Notes under the pieces: model-generated
The model's input: the letters and a program-made list of their open reading frames with translations, nothing else
What the model was told of the DNA's origin: nothing
The model's database searches: none
Origin: Paralvinella palmiformis
Taxonomy: Eukaryota; Annelida; Polychaeta; Terebellida; Alvinellidae
DNA length: 64,000 bases
Direction: 5' to 3'
Assembly: GCA_025642065.1 (NCBI GenBank)
Contig: JAODUP010000578.1
Coordinates: forward strand, 206,391-270,390
Shown here: one piece after another, positions 28,943-54,289 of the stretch
Layout: every line of letters begins with the position of its first letter
Position numbering within the stretch: the stretch's first letter is position 1
Made by a program: the position numbers and the translations under genes

Positions 28943-29712
28943 TAAATTATTTATAAACTGGCAAGCCTTGATTATGAAATGATATGCCTTTGGTTTATGC
29001 CTATTCCTCGTGTGCACTGACTTCATAATATCCAGGTGAGAGCTGAATTCTGCACGCATTATTCCTGGACAGTTGTTCTAGTGTATATTCATTCAGACTG
29101 TCAGTCTGATTCAACTACCAATGTGTTTAGGATGCATTCAGTATTTAGTAGGACAGTCATTGCATATCCTTACAGTTACACAGAATGTGACACGTCCATG
29201 CTGATACTGGTGGAAATATGGAGAAATAAAAGAAATATTATTTTGCCTATCTTTGTTTACATGGATGGATGGATGTTTTGCTTACCAGTGATATGACACA
29301 GCATTATGGCACAGAATGGATGTTTGCTGAGTTTGTGTGGGAAATGTTCACATATACTATGGATCTATACAAAGTGGTAGGTGTGATATGATTGTGCTGG
29401 ATGTTACTCTGAAGACAGCGATCGATGTAAATTCCTCCTGCTGTTGTCTCTTTATTCACTGATCTATTCCATCGGACAGATATTCTTGGATATATGGGTT
29501 TCCCGTGTATAAGATGAATTTCCTGTAGTCTAATAGACATCGGGACTATTTTCTAGTTTTATCCACAAGCATATATGGTAATTTATAAAAGAATATATGA
29601 GACATAGCATTTAATAGACTCATCAAGGACTGTAATCAGAACTGTAAGTATATTTGGAGAGCTCCTGATCTGGTACCTTGCAGTTTGCACCACCGTAAGC
29701 ATACATGTATAT
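28943..29712. other. No gene seen
   Basis: Intergenic or upstream intron sequence of the zinc-finger gene. No feature recognised. Confidence 0.5.
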
Positions 29713-29713
29713 A

Positions 29714-30069
29714 TAGTCTAGGCCCACCATCTGCACCAACAGCCAACATTTGATAACGATAAAATTTCCTGCCATGATAATGCCCCATAATCGCTCCTCT
29801 CCCCCCCCCCATTCTTCAACCACTGCCAACACTTACATAATACGTCTACCATACATTGCCATATAAATACCCCCACTATTACCACCACACACTGACAATG
29901 AAGTATCAAGGTCATTAGATGGCGATCATGAATGCATTGATTGTGCGATCGGCAATAGATTAAATAAAGTGATATTGGGGATCAAAAGCCACGTGTTATA
30001 ACCACCCCCAAGGATCTCCGCCCAATATGCTTCCCCCACTCTAACTTTTGGCAAAACGTGGTTAGACTG
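29714..30069. mobile_element. TIR element, SINE-free copy of the 16.2-kb family
   Basis: About 356 bp from TAGTCTAGGCCC to GGTTAGACTG between TA dinucleotides. The core matches the element at 16215-17174 but lacks both of its SINEs. Confidence 0.82.
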
Positions 30070-30691
30070 TAGCATAAATAGTGCTTACAACCATCTTATA
30101 ATCTGTTGAAAGTTATAAACAAAGTTGTAAAATATAGCCCAGATCTGTTCATTGGGTATGTTGATTTAGAAATGTTTACATATTTACACAGAGATAATCA
30201 GTAAATGACATCATACGACAAAAAAATTTAAACAATCAAAACTGTTACCTAAGTGTGACTTCATTTAACGAGATGGTGTCTTTAATCAAATTTTTTTAAA
30301 CTTGTTTTTGGCAGGCGTTGAGTCTACAAATAACCAATTCAAAGTATTCTAATGGCAAATAATCATATGAAGTTGGGGGGTAGAAAATACACCCTACTTT
30401 AAAATCTGAATAATTCTCAGGTTTATCTTGTTATATTATTTGCCTCAATCACAGTCACACACCAACACTGCTACAGCAGTAAGAATGAAATGGGTCAATT
30501 AATGAATGGACATACACCTAGACGTTATTGAACAATTAATGTCATCGTATTCATTAACTGAGCTTCTAAGACTCTAAAGATACTAATTCAATTACTATAT
30601 TAGTTAATAAATGCTATAACAGACCAGATGCGGTGTTCAAATATATGACTGTATTTAGGTCTAAAGGTATTTAATAGTGAGCAGACATTTT
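30070..30691. other. No gene seen
   Basis: A+T-rich, no recognised feature. Confidence 0.5.
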
Positions 30692-30955
30692 GTCAATTCC
30701 ATTTGGTCAATTCCAATTTCACATAATATTTATCAATTCCAATTCCATTTTTTATCTACTACTTTTTACAATGAGTAGGTACTCCAAATACCTACTCCAG
30801 ATAGTTTATATTCCAAGTAAGGTTGTCATGGAAGAAATATTTCTTAATTAAAAGGTAAATTAATTTGTGGATTAAAATTTTTTGTAGCAAACTTCATTTC
30901 TATTTGTTTTTAAAGAAGCAATTCAAACTCCGGAATTACCCATCAATTCCAATAT
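30692..30955. mobile_element. Partial copy of the GGTCAATTC element
   Basis: It shares GTCAATTCCATTTGGTCAAT, ATCTACTACTTTTTAC and GTTTATATTCCAAGTA with 25589-25905. The right end is degraded. Confidence 0.75.
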
Positions 30956-32160
30956 GATATTAATTATCCTAATATCTTTGTCAGTCAATCTTCTAGAGCT
31001 ATTTACTGTCTGGTTTTTTACACCTTCTATGTGAATATGTAGTCATGGTATAATGAAGTCCATCCAGATCTGGCAAGCGTTGTCCCATTATTAAAATCTG
31101 CATCCACTCAATTTTAAATCGGCACACCTTCCATGAGAATGTATGACCTTGCATGTGCATATTCAACAACACATAGCTTATGAAGCAGATATGTTTACAG
31201 TATGACCAATGAGCACTCAGATTAATTTTAGTTTGCCTATGTTTAATTAGTGATTAACTGAAGAAATGAAACTGACTGTTTGAAGCTAATTTGGTAATAA
31301 AAATATCAAAATGGATATTCCAGGTTTTTTAACATTTCCATAAACATTGCTGAGATGGAGCAAGGTGCCCCAAATAGTAGTATGTGTCATCCAACTGATT
31401 AAACTAAAGATGTTGCTGTGGTATTCACGAATATTTATTAAGATTTTATTATTTAGATTTATAATTTCCAGTGTGTTGCAAATGATTTTTATTCATATAA
31501 TAATGTTTAAAGTTATATATAATAATAATACTGATTTGTTAACGTTTATTAGTTTTCAAATTATAATGAAATAGTCTTAAAAATGGGGACATCATGCTAC
31601 AACACTGTATACAAAATATACAATACTGCCTGAAGGATAATTTTAAAAGATGTTATTTTCAGAAAAATTGCATTTTCTTTTTGAGCTGGCATGTTGAAAT
31701 TATCAAGAACACCAAACTAGTAGTAGGGATATGTGTATGTAGAACTGATTTCAAAGCAAAAGACATCAGCGATATTTATAAATAAAACAAACAACGAAAA
31801 CAGCCAATCAACCTGAAATTGTTAATTATTGCTGGTACTTACAGCTTTATGTTTTTAAAACATTGAATGAGACACATTAAAATACAAAACTGTCGCTGAT
31901 AATTGTGAATTAAATTGAACTGTTTAGTAGAAACACGAATAGATCTAACTAAAACATAAAAACAAATTTAACCTATTATCACTCACCAGACAGACCGTAT
32001 TTTTGGCTGACTTGTGTATAAGACAAGTCGGGGAAAAACTGAATTTTTATACGACTAACATATCAGAGACCAATAAAGATGGTTTGATACTTCAAATTGT
32101 ATAATGTTATTTACATTAATTTGATTAAGCCATAAATTTTAAGGAGGAAATTATTTCTTT
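30956..32160. other. No gene seen
   Basis: A+T-rich sequence. Short open frames here have no recognisable similarity. Confidence 0.5.
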
Positions 32161-32319
32161 TGCGGATGTAACTAGTATAACACTGTGCAGGCATATAAAG
32201 TTACAGCAGATGAGAGGATATTTAAGCTACAGTATCAGCCTAAAACATATCTGAACATAAATAAACATTCAGAGTAGTAGTATGCCATATTGATAGAACA
32301 ATTAGCTACTAAGGGTTTT

Positions 32320-32475
32320 GGGGCGCCTCCGTGGTCTAGCAGTAGCGTGTTGGACCACAGATCACTACCACCAGTGTTCGAATCTCAGCGTGGGCATATT
32401 TTTGGAGGTTGCCTCGGCCCATTTAGCCTACCATGTGCACAAAAGTAGCCATAAAACATCAATTATCATCATCTT
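32320..32475 (+). repeat. SINE S1 copy
   Basis: The best-preserved head: GCCTCCGTGGTCTAGCAGTA, GTTGGACCACAGATCACTAC and B-box GTTCGAATCTCAG. The body is shortened in the middle (the TTTCATCTTTCACTTCG segment is missing). ATC-rich tail. Confidence 0.88.
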
Positions 32476-32589
32476 TACTAAGGGTTTTTGTTATAAACTT
32501 GCAAACTTCTGGTTAAAATCACATATGGTGCCAATGGGTTAAGTTACAAAATACAAAGTGGTTGCATTGTAACCATGTTCACTGGTGCA

Positions 32590-32965
32590 AAAGGTCCGAG
32601 CACTCAATGTGCAGGCTCCTGATTCCATTATCTCTATCTTTTTCAAACATGGCGGTTGAGCATAATACAGTTTTATTTGGTCTAAAGTTAGGTTGAGTCT
32701 TTCGACCTTTTTGAAGATGTTCAAACAAAAATAAAAGAGGTTGAAGATATGACATCAGTCCAACTATATCAATGTGAGTGTAAGATGTTGGCTCGGATTG
32801 GCACAAGCGTGCTCGGTTCTTTATCGACAGCATACACGGTTCTGATACACTGGTTGCTGCTCCAATCTCCAGAGAAATGCACATTTGGAGCATGTGCAGT
32901 GAGTGCTCGGATCTTGAGTGCCAAAGAATGAACATAGTTCCGATGCTCAGCTACATAACAACGTG
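32590..32965. mobile_element. GGTCCGAGCACTC element, decayed
   Basis: It starts AGGTCCGAGCACTCAATGTG and ends with GAGTGCTCGGATCTTGAG and GTTCCGATGCTCAGC. The interior at about 32650 aligns with the open frame of the 34-kb copy (ATGGCGGTTGAGCATAATAC, ACAAAAATAAAAGAGGTTGA) but has stops. Confidence 0.65.
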
Positions 32966-34045
32966 CTACAAAATATCTATAAAGCTGACCCGGCCCAAAA
33001 TATTGTTAGGAATTGTTGACAGTTGAGTAGTCTATTATTTAGAAGACCGTCCAGAACTATTCAGTAACACACCACATATTTAGTTACCCATTTTAAGTTC
33101 TTTTCTATTGTGAATGTCACTAGATATAAACTAGGTCTACCTTAGCTAAATTAATAATTGGATCTAGACCGGTCTGATGTCAAGCTAGCCGAGTGTTTCC
33201 GTCATCAACATTTCCTATATTATCGCCCAACATTATTGGTTCGGTAATTACTGAAGGATATGTTATTCGGGAAGAAGCATATACATCTGTTTTTGAGCTA
33301 TATTAGAGCATGACATCATACCTATCCCACTTCCCTGACTATAAATTCTACATAAATTCCCTAGTTCGATAGTTTCTGAACCAAGCATCACCGAAACTAG
33401 TATTGAACGATTGCATTGGACCAACTGGTGTATTGCAAATAGCGATTGAAATATGGGCGATAAGGCGCTGAATTTAAAGCTTGCTCCCGCAGAGCTAGAA
33501 GTACTTGGGCCTTAGTCCCATAGAACTACGGGTTTATAATTATTATTTAGAAAAAAGAATTTTAATGAGTAAACATCATCGTTCCAATCATTGTCCCAAC
33601 CAATTTCATATTCAGCGCTATTACGTGATGACAAATCTAACAAACTTCTCCAAAAAATATTGTAACAGACTCGACGTTTTTTGGTACTTTTAAACCAGAA
33701 TGGGCTACAATAATACATGCTTGAACAAAATGTTTTTAAAATATGCCATTTAACATCTCAGTAACAGTAATGTAATTGGCTAAGGAGCATATTTATATGT
33801 TGATAAATTTTCTCATTTGTCGGTTTTTATAATCTTTTTATAATATTTAGTTTCCTCAACATATTGTGTATGGTTCAATTTAAACTAAGGTTCCTTCATT
33901 TTATTATTACTACTAATAAATACCATATTCTTCACGAATATTCAATAATTTTGGCATACCTGCAGATGAGATTAATTGATATCTAGCACAAACTATCAGC
34001 GTAACTTATGCAACTACAGTTTTTAATAACGAAATGGTTAAGTAT

Positions 34046-34703
34046 CCGAGCATCGGAACCCTGTACCTCAGCGTTATAGGTCCGAGCACTCAATACGCAT
34101 GCGCCAATTATTCCTCGGTGGCTATTACTTCAGCTCAAATATGGCGGCCGAACACGTAGTAGTTACATTTGGATTGAAAGTAGAAGATGCTTTTCACAGT
34201 TTTGAAGGGGTACAAACGAAAATTAAAGAAATAGAAGATAGAACAGCCGTACGTGCGGCTTTACAAATAATAAGGGTTCCCACGTGTTGTGGAAAACCTG
34301 GAAAACAACAAATTCCCTTTCCAGGTGCCGGAAGTGTCCTTGAATTTGACAAAATCTCCTGGAAAAATACTACCTTTGAAAAAATCCACTTAGAACAACA
34401 ACAACAAAAAAACTGAATAAATAGTATATCCCTGTAGAAAATAACATTTCCTTGGCTGTGAGAACCATGAAATACTGCATTTCTTATAAAACTCAGACGT
34501 TCTTTCTAATTTGATTATAAGGTATATTAATAGTAAATAGACTTAATTTCGTATCTTTATTAAACACTATAGTAGCGGCAATTAAAACTAAGCACCTGTC
34601 ACTGACACTGATGCGAGCAGATGAAAAATTAAAAACGACCATGAAATGGCTCAGATTTATAATAAAATTGATGAACATTGTTCCGATGCTGAATGCTCGG
34701 ATC
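34046..34703 (+). mobile_element. GGTCCGAGCACTC element with short open frame
   Basis: About 658 bp. The left end has CCGAGCATCGGAACC and GGTCCGAGCACTCAATACGC; the right end has GTTCCGATGCTGAATGCTCG. An uninterrupted frame at 34141-34416 begins MAAEHVVVTFGLKVEDAFHS and includes TKIKEIEDRTAVRAALQII. The frame is homologous to the decayed sequence at 32650, so it is element-encoded. The SF-x(n)-K-x(5)-E-x-x-T pattern resembles the N-terminal part of some MULE-type or FLYWCH-linked transposase families, but that is weak inference. Confidence 0.6.
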
Positions 34704-36570
34704 TTTATCACCAACAATAGTGTTGGTCATGCTCGATCTGTCAGCTGCGTTTGATACTCTCGATCATGGAATCTTGTTGAGTTGCTTTGAGAATGTATTC
34801 GGAATCTCCGGAGCAGCTCTCAAATGGATAACATCATATCTTACCGACCGCTTCCAGGTAGTAGTCATAGATAGCCAGCATTCTAAGCCAGTACTCCTGA
34901 AATATGGTGTACCACAAGGCTCGGTACTCGACCCGAAGAAATACACCATGTACACTAAGCCTTTAGGAGCCATTATCCATCGGCATGGACTTTCTTACCA
35001 TTTTTATGCAGATGACACACAGCTATACATATCATTCAAACCGAAGGAAGACGCTATGAAAGCACAATCCCTCTCACTCATTGAGAACTGTCTTACTGAC
35101 ATTGAGGGATGGATGCGTACAAACATGCTGAAACTGAAGAGTGACAAGACGGAAGTTATGCTGTTCACATCTAAGCATAATACCATCCATATGAAAAACG
35201 TTACGGTATTTTGGTGACAATGATATAACATCAGTGAATACTGTGAGGAGCTTAGGTGTTATCTTCGATTCTGCACTAAATATGGAGCAACAGTTGAATA
35301 ATATCTGTAGGGCATATTAGGCGTTACTTAACAAGTGATGCAAGTAAGTCACTAGTAAATGGGCCTATAACATCACGTTTGGACTACTGTAATGCTTTGC
35401 TCAATGGACTGCCCCTGACCTCCATTAGCAAGTTGCAACGTATACAGAACACGGCGGCACGGATTGTAACTCGAACATCACGCGGAGTCAAATTACACTA
35501 ATATTGAAGGATCTGCATTGATTGCCTGTTAAGTATCGAGTGCAATTTAAAATCCTGATGCACACATATAAAGCCCTACATGAACAGGCCCCATTAGCCC
35601 CCCTGCCCCCGTTATTCAGCTACCGCCAATGCTTACATAATACCAATACCATACATTGCCTTGGTGGACATATCTGAAGGTTGTTTCATCTTTGACTTCG
35701 CCTCATTACCTTTGGAGGTCGCTCGGCCCATTTAGCCTACCATATGCACAAAAGTGGCCGTAAAACATCAATCATCACCATACATTGCCATATAAATAAG
35801 CACCCGGCACTTGGTGCCAACGGGAGTGAGCTCCGGTGGCCTAGCGGTTAAGCACCCGGCACTTGGTGCCAACGGTCGCAGGTTCGAATCCCGTAAGAGG
35901 TCGAAACTTTTCCAGGGATTAATTTCTCGGCTCACTACATCGTGGGTGGCTCACCACGTTAAATGGCGCTGCCGTCTCCACTGAATTATTTAAAATAAAG
36001 GGGGACGTTAAAAACCCCCTGAGGACGTAAAACACTCTGGCAGTGACCACCCTCAGAGTATTTCGGCTCCATCTTTCCGTACTGCTCCCCTTTGAGTGGT
36101 GGGGGAGGAGGTTTCTCAACCACTCCAACATAGGGACGTTAAAACCCCCCTGAGGACGTAAAACACTCTGGCAGTGACTACCCTCAGGGTATTTCGGCTC
36201 CATCTTTCCGTACTGCTTCCCTGTGAGTGGTGGGGGAGGGGGTTTCTCAACCACTCCAACATAGAGGCTGTGCTGATTAAACGACAGCTTGGGGGGATTC
36301 TCCCCGAACAACAAAACCACCAACGGCCCCAAGATACATATCTGACATGTTGACAGTTTATCAACCAAGAAGAACACCACGTTCGATGGGTTCAGTGATA
36401 TTGGTAGTTCCAAGGGTTAGAACATCTAGCTATGGCGAAAGAAAATTTCAGTGTTCAGCAGTCAAGAGCTGTGGAATGCACTTCCAGCTCACATTCGTGA
36501 ATCCAAAACACTGAACATTTTTAAGATGTTACTGAAAATGCATTTGTTCTCCAGCCATTTTGATCTTTAA
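34704..36570 (+). pseudogene. Non-LTR retrotransposon (CR1/jockey-like) reverse transcriptase, interrupted
   Basis: The reverse transcriptase frame 34704-35217 has LDLSAAFDTLDHGILL, YGVPQGSVL and the catalytic FYADDTQLYISF. After 35217 the frame shifts and continues degraded (LGVIFDSALNMEQQLN, KYRVQFKILMHTYKALHEQA). At 35593 it is cut by a composite insertion and resumes at 36332 with YISDMLTVYQPRRTP, VPRVRTSSYGERKF and ESKTLNIFKMLLKMHLF. 5'-truncated: no endonuclease. Confidence 0.9.
35594..36324 (+). mobile_element. Composite retro-insertion: TIR-element fragment + SINE S1 + SINE S2
   Basis: It sits in the LINE between two copies of GGCCCCA (35587-35593 and 36325-36331). The left part matches the interior of the TIR element at 16310, then SINE S1 (about 35660-35775), then SINE S2 with the same downstream order as at 16.3-16.9 kb. 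It ends at an AACAACAAAACCACC tail like that of S2. Part of S2 is duplicated in tandem (about 36001-36133 and 36134-36262), as is the CACCCGGCACTTGGTGCCAA segment. Confidence 0.82.
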
Positions 36571-36598
36571 TTTCTTTTTTTTTCTTTTTCTTAGTCAG

Positions 36599-36636
<38 letters not shown>

Positions 36637-36780
36637 ATAATAATAATAATAATAAACACGATTCCGATGCTTGACTTAATTGCATCAGAGCACCGGAAAC
36701 ATCCAAACTTGGCGCACGGGCATAGAGTGCTCGGACCTTTATCATCAGCGAACACGATTTCGATGTTCTCATACTAAACA
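36571..36780. repeat. (ACT)n(AAT)n microsatellite and fragment of the GGTCCGAGCACTC element
   Basis: A trinucleotide tract at 36598-36655 abuts ACGATTCCGATGCTTGACTT and GAGTGCTCGGACCTTTATCA, the end motifs of the 34-kb element. Confidence 0.7.
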
Positions 36781-38252
36781 ACCGCCTTTTAATAATTAAT
36801 GTGCCGCCAATATTTGTATTATTTAAAATCATGCTAAAATCGTCCATATATACAATAAACAATTTGATGATAAACTTCTTCCTTGTCTCGACCACCATTG
36901 TTGACTGTAAATTAGTTAGAGTAGCAACCTCCCCAATTGTACGTTCCTGCATCGTCTGATTTCGATACCAAAATACTAAAATTATGACAATATACAATTA
37001 GGTATTCCTCTTTTCAATTGTTTTAGACTAAAATTCGAAGAAATACCTTGCTTGTATCAAGGAATGTCATATACATTTTTCTACAATTAGGTTTGTAAAA
37101 GTGAAGTAATGTAAACAATACGAAATGAAACCCGACACATTATATCAACACTGGGGAATATTTACACTACATAATTAAATTACAAAGTAATTATGATGAT
37201 GCATTAATCCAAATTGTACCCTTTAAATATAATCTTTCAAAATCACAATATATGACAATGCAGTAATTTTTCTGATGAAGGTTGCAATTACTGCTTCTAG
37301 AGGGAGAAAATACATTCAAAGAGAATTTCAAATAACTTCCGCTCACCGAAGATTGTTCTTTATAAAGTGAGGAACCAGCATTCGTATCACAATTATCCCG
37401 AGAGAGATCATAAATGATGCTGGTGAATATGATGTTTATGGTAGTAGCGGTGATAGTGATCATCATCATGATAATGTTTTTTTTAATTTAAAATCTTCCG
37501 GCCACCCTCCACTCCCCTCTGAGAAACAGGTTAATTATTACAAGTGTTTTTTGGTTCATCTTAATTATCTCCCTATCGCTTGCTTTATCTTGCTCAATAT
37601 ATTTGTTTGTTTGTAGTCTCTTTGTTTGATCAAAGTTTTATTTATTCATACATTTTTCCACTTGTAATTTTTGTTGATATTCGTCTTAATTTTTCTGTTC
37701 ATGTTTTCTTCTCGATGTGGTCACGAACAACAAACATGTCGACAGAATACATTATTAAATTGGTAAAATCTTTATTCAAGCAACATGACCGGAGAGATTG
37801 GCATAAAGTTTATAGCAAGCAGTGTCAGAACTTATAGTAAAACAAATCTACATATGTATATAAAACAAAATTATCACATGACTGGTTCTCTGTTGTCATC
37901 AACATACGATCAGAAGTCAACAATATTGATATTATATGAGTTTTTACAATTAACAAATTTATGTTCCGGTCAATATTCCAAGTGTATAATGGTCAATGCT
38001 TTCCCACCCAGACCTATAACACTGACGCATAAACGATGTTGATAAAAATGATAACAATATCATATATAATATGTTGTTATTTTTAGGCTACTTAAAGACA
38101 TATGGTAGGCTAGATGAACCAAACAATTCTTGCAGACGATTGAGTTGAATGTGAATACAGAAGAAACTTTCAGACTTATGCTTGGAGTCGAACCACCAGC
38201 CTACAGTTCTCTGATCAACTACCTTATCTGATTTAGCTAACGATAACATTGC

Positions 38253-38324
<72 letters not shown>

Positions 38325-38395
38325 ATAAGGTATTGATGTTTAAATTTTCCGAGACCAATAACATTAATTGTATCTACAAGTTGTTATTATATCTC
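36781..38395. other. No gene seen; microsatellite at 38267-38325
   Basis: A+T-rich. CCCGAGAGAGATCATAAATG at about 37398 matches a block at 41817 in the duplicated EGF region. (TA)n(TG)n at 38267-38325. I looked here for a terminal exon of the CAP gene without success. Confidence 0.5.
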
Positions 38396-39068
38396 TAAAC
38401 CTAGGATGCCAATAAGGCGGCCATTATACAGACTGTAATGTAAAGCATCCAGAATGGCAATCTGACCTGACCTGAAATGCAAAACGGATTAACCAGAAGT
38501 TGTAACCCATTTCTGGATATAAATAAAAAAATTATCTGTAAAATATTCGCCGTTTTCAACCTTTTATAAATGATGTATGTTAAATTCGTCATATGACAAC
38601 CATAGAATCATCTAGGTAGCAAGGTGAAGGTCAAAACAGAAAAAAATGACAAGCTGTCATTTAAAGTCTGTTTTATGATTATGTACGGTAATTTAACATA
38701 TATAATACCATCGTATTATAATCACATGCATATAAGTCTAGATTCATACATATTTGGTCTGACTTAACAAATTAATTCCCTCGACGCAATTTAAATGTTC
38801 CAACAACTTGTGTATAGAATACACAATAAATATTTAGTTTTATTACGGTAATAATAACCCTGGTATCCGCAGTCAAGAAAATATCCCGTGATGACATTTA
38901 TTATTAAATTTTAACTAAAATGTAGGTGCATCTAGGACCATATTTCAATAGAATACAATACGTGATTTATCGCAAATTTGGCGGAATTTACAATTCATTC
39001 GTTGTATGAATATATTATCACGAAATCAAATGCAACCATTTCTTTGCAACAGATAATTAGGTGTTTAC

Positions 39069-51500
<12,432 letters not shown>

Positions 51501-52320
51501 CACTCACAAACAAATGCAGCCAAAATATACACTATTTTGAATATTAATGTTTAATTATAAACTTGTTAAAGTCCGATAATAAAATTTATATAAGTATTTA
51601 TATATAAGTTTTTAAAAATAAATACAATCAAGCAATCATCATCAAAGACCAATAGGATTGATAAAAGGTGATTATAGTTTTGCAAAATACCACCATTTAT
51701 AGCCATCAGTAAGGTTATAATGACAGCTGTATGGCTCTTTTATGACCCTTTCATATTAATCACCAGCAAAGTCTGTCATCGTGCAATGATGCAGGTATCA
51801 GGAAGCAAAAGATAAACGCTGAACTAAACCATCATCAACTTTTCTAACAAAATAAACAACCACTGTTTGTTACACTTCACTAATTTAAATAAATTAAACG
51901 AACCAGGTCAAAAATGGTAAACAAATTACAGTGATGGATTAAATGACAAATATAAAATTGTACTAAGTAATATAATGTTGTTATCAATTGATATTCCAAT
52001 AACTTGTACTTTAGACCATCTATCATAACAAACCATCTATGTAAAGTAACACTGTAAAGTGATTCCTCATAGCCATATGCTCTCCTATAATATACGCTGA
52101 TAAACCTGCCCTAAAAAAGCTCCAGTATTTAATGACCATCTAAACAGTTGAATCATTGAAATGGCAACTACCTAATACTATTACAATCATAGTTCAGTTT
52201 GGTGTACATAATGGGTCCTTTCCTTCAAAACGGTCTACTGAAAGTTGGGGTTCGTTTGAGCAAAATGAATTTACTTGATGACACGAAGTTCCCTATTCTA
52301 CTACAATATAAGTGTCATGT
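51501..52320. other. No gene seen
   Basis: A+T-rich sequence before the BEL/Pao fossil. Confidence 0.5.
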
Positions 52321-52329
52321 CACAATTCA

Positions 52330-53370
52330 TATAATGCGTGATGTACATACCAAGTTGGCTTAGGCTGGTAGAAATCACGTTCTGGCCCAACTTCGTGAGA
52401 TGTACTGGGTAATCCACGCCAACATTGCTCCTTGCCAGCTTATATCCAGATGTGTTACCTGTAAAAGCTCAGGGCACCCGTGTCAGAGCAAAATATGTCA
52501 GATCTACCTCCTGATCGTGGCAGGATGGTTCGACCTTTCACATAAATAGCAGTATTTATTTTAGACCCTTTATGATTAAAGAGGGACACAGAGAGGTAAA
52601 AGAGTACGGGTATATATTTACCTGTTTAGCCAGACGTGATATACATATCGAAACTACCAAATACGGACAGCTTCATTAATGCACTGAGACGCTTGCTGGC
52701 TCATAGAGGTTCAGTTCAACAGATCAGAAGGGGGTATATCGTGAACTCCGTGACGCACTGGCTGAAATGGAAGACAGCACCACCAAACAGTCTCTGATCA
52801 AAATGGGCATTCAATGGATTTTAAATCCACCCACAGCAAGTCAGATGGGAGGCATATGGGAAAGGCAAATCCGTACAATGCGAAAAGTTCCAGCACAGCT
52901 GTTCAAGGAATTTGGTGATCAGCTAGACGAAGAATCAAAACTACTAACGTAAGTTTCATCTGACCCAAATGATCTCAATGCCTTAACCCCTAATCATATT
53001 CTCACCATGAAATCTGGTGTATTGTTCTCACCACCTGGTGAATTTCAGCGTACTGACATCTACATCAGGAAGCGATGGAGACTGGTTCAACATTTAGCAA
53101 ACCTGTTTTGGTCTCGCCGGAAGCGCGAGTATCTTCTAATACTTCAACAACGACAGAAATGGAACTAATCCAGACGTAACTTTCACATAGGAGATCTTGT
53201 TCTGATTAAAGATGACAATTTGCCTAGAAACATCTGGTCGATGGCTCGAGTATCACAACCCAAACCAGATATAAAGGGATTCGTTAGAAGTGTATTGGTG
53301 AAAACAAATAGTTCAGAATCCCGACATCCCATTTATCGTCTGGTGCTATTACTTTCTGCCGAAGTAAACA
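52330..53370 (+). pseudogene. BEL/Pao integrase fossil
   Basis: The plus strand gives RNHVLAQLREMYWVIHANIA and ISRCVTC (zinc-binding N-terminus of integrase), then MGIQWILNPPTASQMGGIWE and RQIRTMRKV (core with catalytic Glu), then FWSRRKREYLLILQQRQKW and FHIGDLVLIKDDNLPR. There are stops after VAGWFDLST and after QRQKWN, and the Asp-bearing SDNGT block is missing. LTRs were not found. It is independent of the 19-21 kb fossils in position and sequence. Confidence 0.88.
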
Positions 53371-53430
53371 GTAATAACTGCAAATTCCAATTTAATATGA
53401 GTGACATGTATTTGTTTGGTATTTAAAATA

Positions 53431-54289
53431 TTTCTACGATGCATATACAATGGTCTATGCATCACACTGTGAGTCCAATATACATGTGTATTCAACAATA
53501 CATTTCTCCCAATTAATACAGTTTGGTGTATTGGAACAAGTATTTCACGTAGACAATATTTGTAAATATTATTGTATGTAGAGGATGTGCATTTAAGTTG
53601 TTTTGATGTTGAACAAGACACTTGGTTCAAAGAATGAAGTATTGTAAATGCACCATTCCATGTATTACAAAGTAAACATAAGACTCCCCCCCCTCTCTCT
53701 GTGTGAGTGTGTGTGTGGAAGTCATCACAGCACGCGGGCTTTTTTAACGAGCTGACGATAGCGTCAATGTGCGTGTCGAGCCGCTATTGTGAATAATTGA
53801 AACGTACAAACAAAACAAATTTATAAGATAAAACGTAGTCTGACAAGAAATGCATTTGATCGCTTGATGGGACACAAGTGTAGGTATATTTTGTATTTCT
53901 AATAATAATGTCATATTCTAACGGTGTGCCTATAGCTAATTGGTAAATACCGTATAAAACGTATGAAATAATGTACATATTATGATATTTGAATCATGTC
54001 ACACTTGTTATATTTCTATTGTGCGTGTCAATGGTAAATGATTTAATAAGGTCTAGTTGTATGGCAATGAAAAATGCAAAATTATGTGTGGTCCATGATT
54101 CCTAGCTAATGTAGAACGTTGTTTACTTATAATAATTATCTAGTTTATCTGTCAATATAGTAAAAGGTATTTATGCCTTCCCCAGTTTTCTGGACCACAT
54201 CTGGTCCATTTATCTATTTACATTCAACCGTCTTCTGTGCAAATCGAAATAAAATATTAAAGTGCGTCACCAGGACTTGTGTTTAATTA
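53431..54289. other. No gene seen
   Basis: A+T-rich, no recognised feature. Confidence 0.5.

Larger units (their letters stand above)
32161..33475. repeat. Dispersed repeat block shared with 54290-54950
   Basis: Two stretches (about 32200-32310 and 32985-33470) match 54340-54425 and 54520-54945, including CCGTCCAGAACTATTCAGTA and TTTCCGTCATCAACATTT. The extra sequence here is a SINE (32320-32475) and a TIR-like element (about 32590-32965), both absent at 54 kb. Confidence 0.78.
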
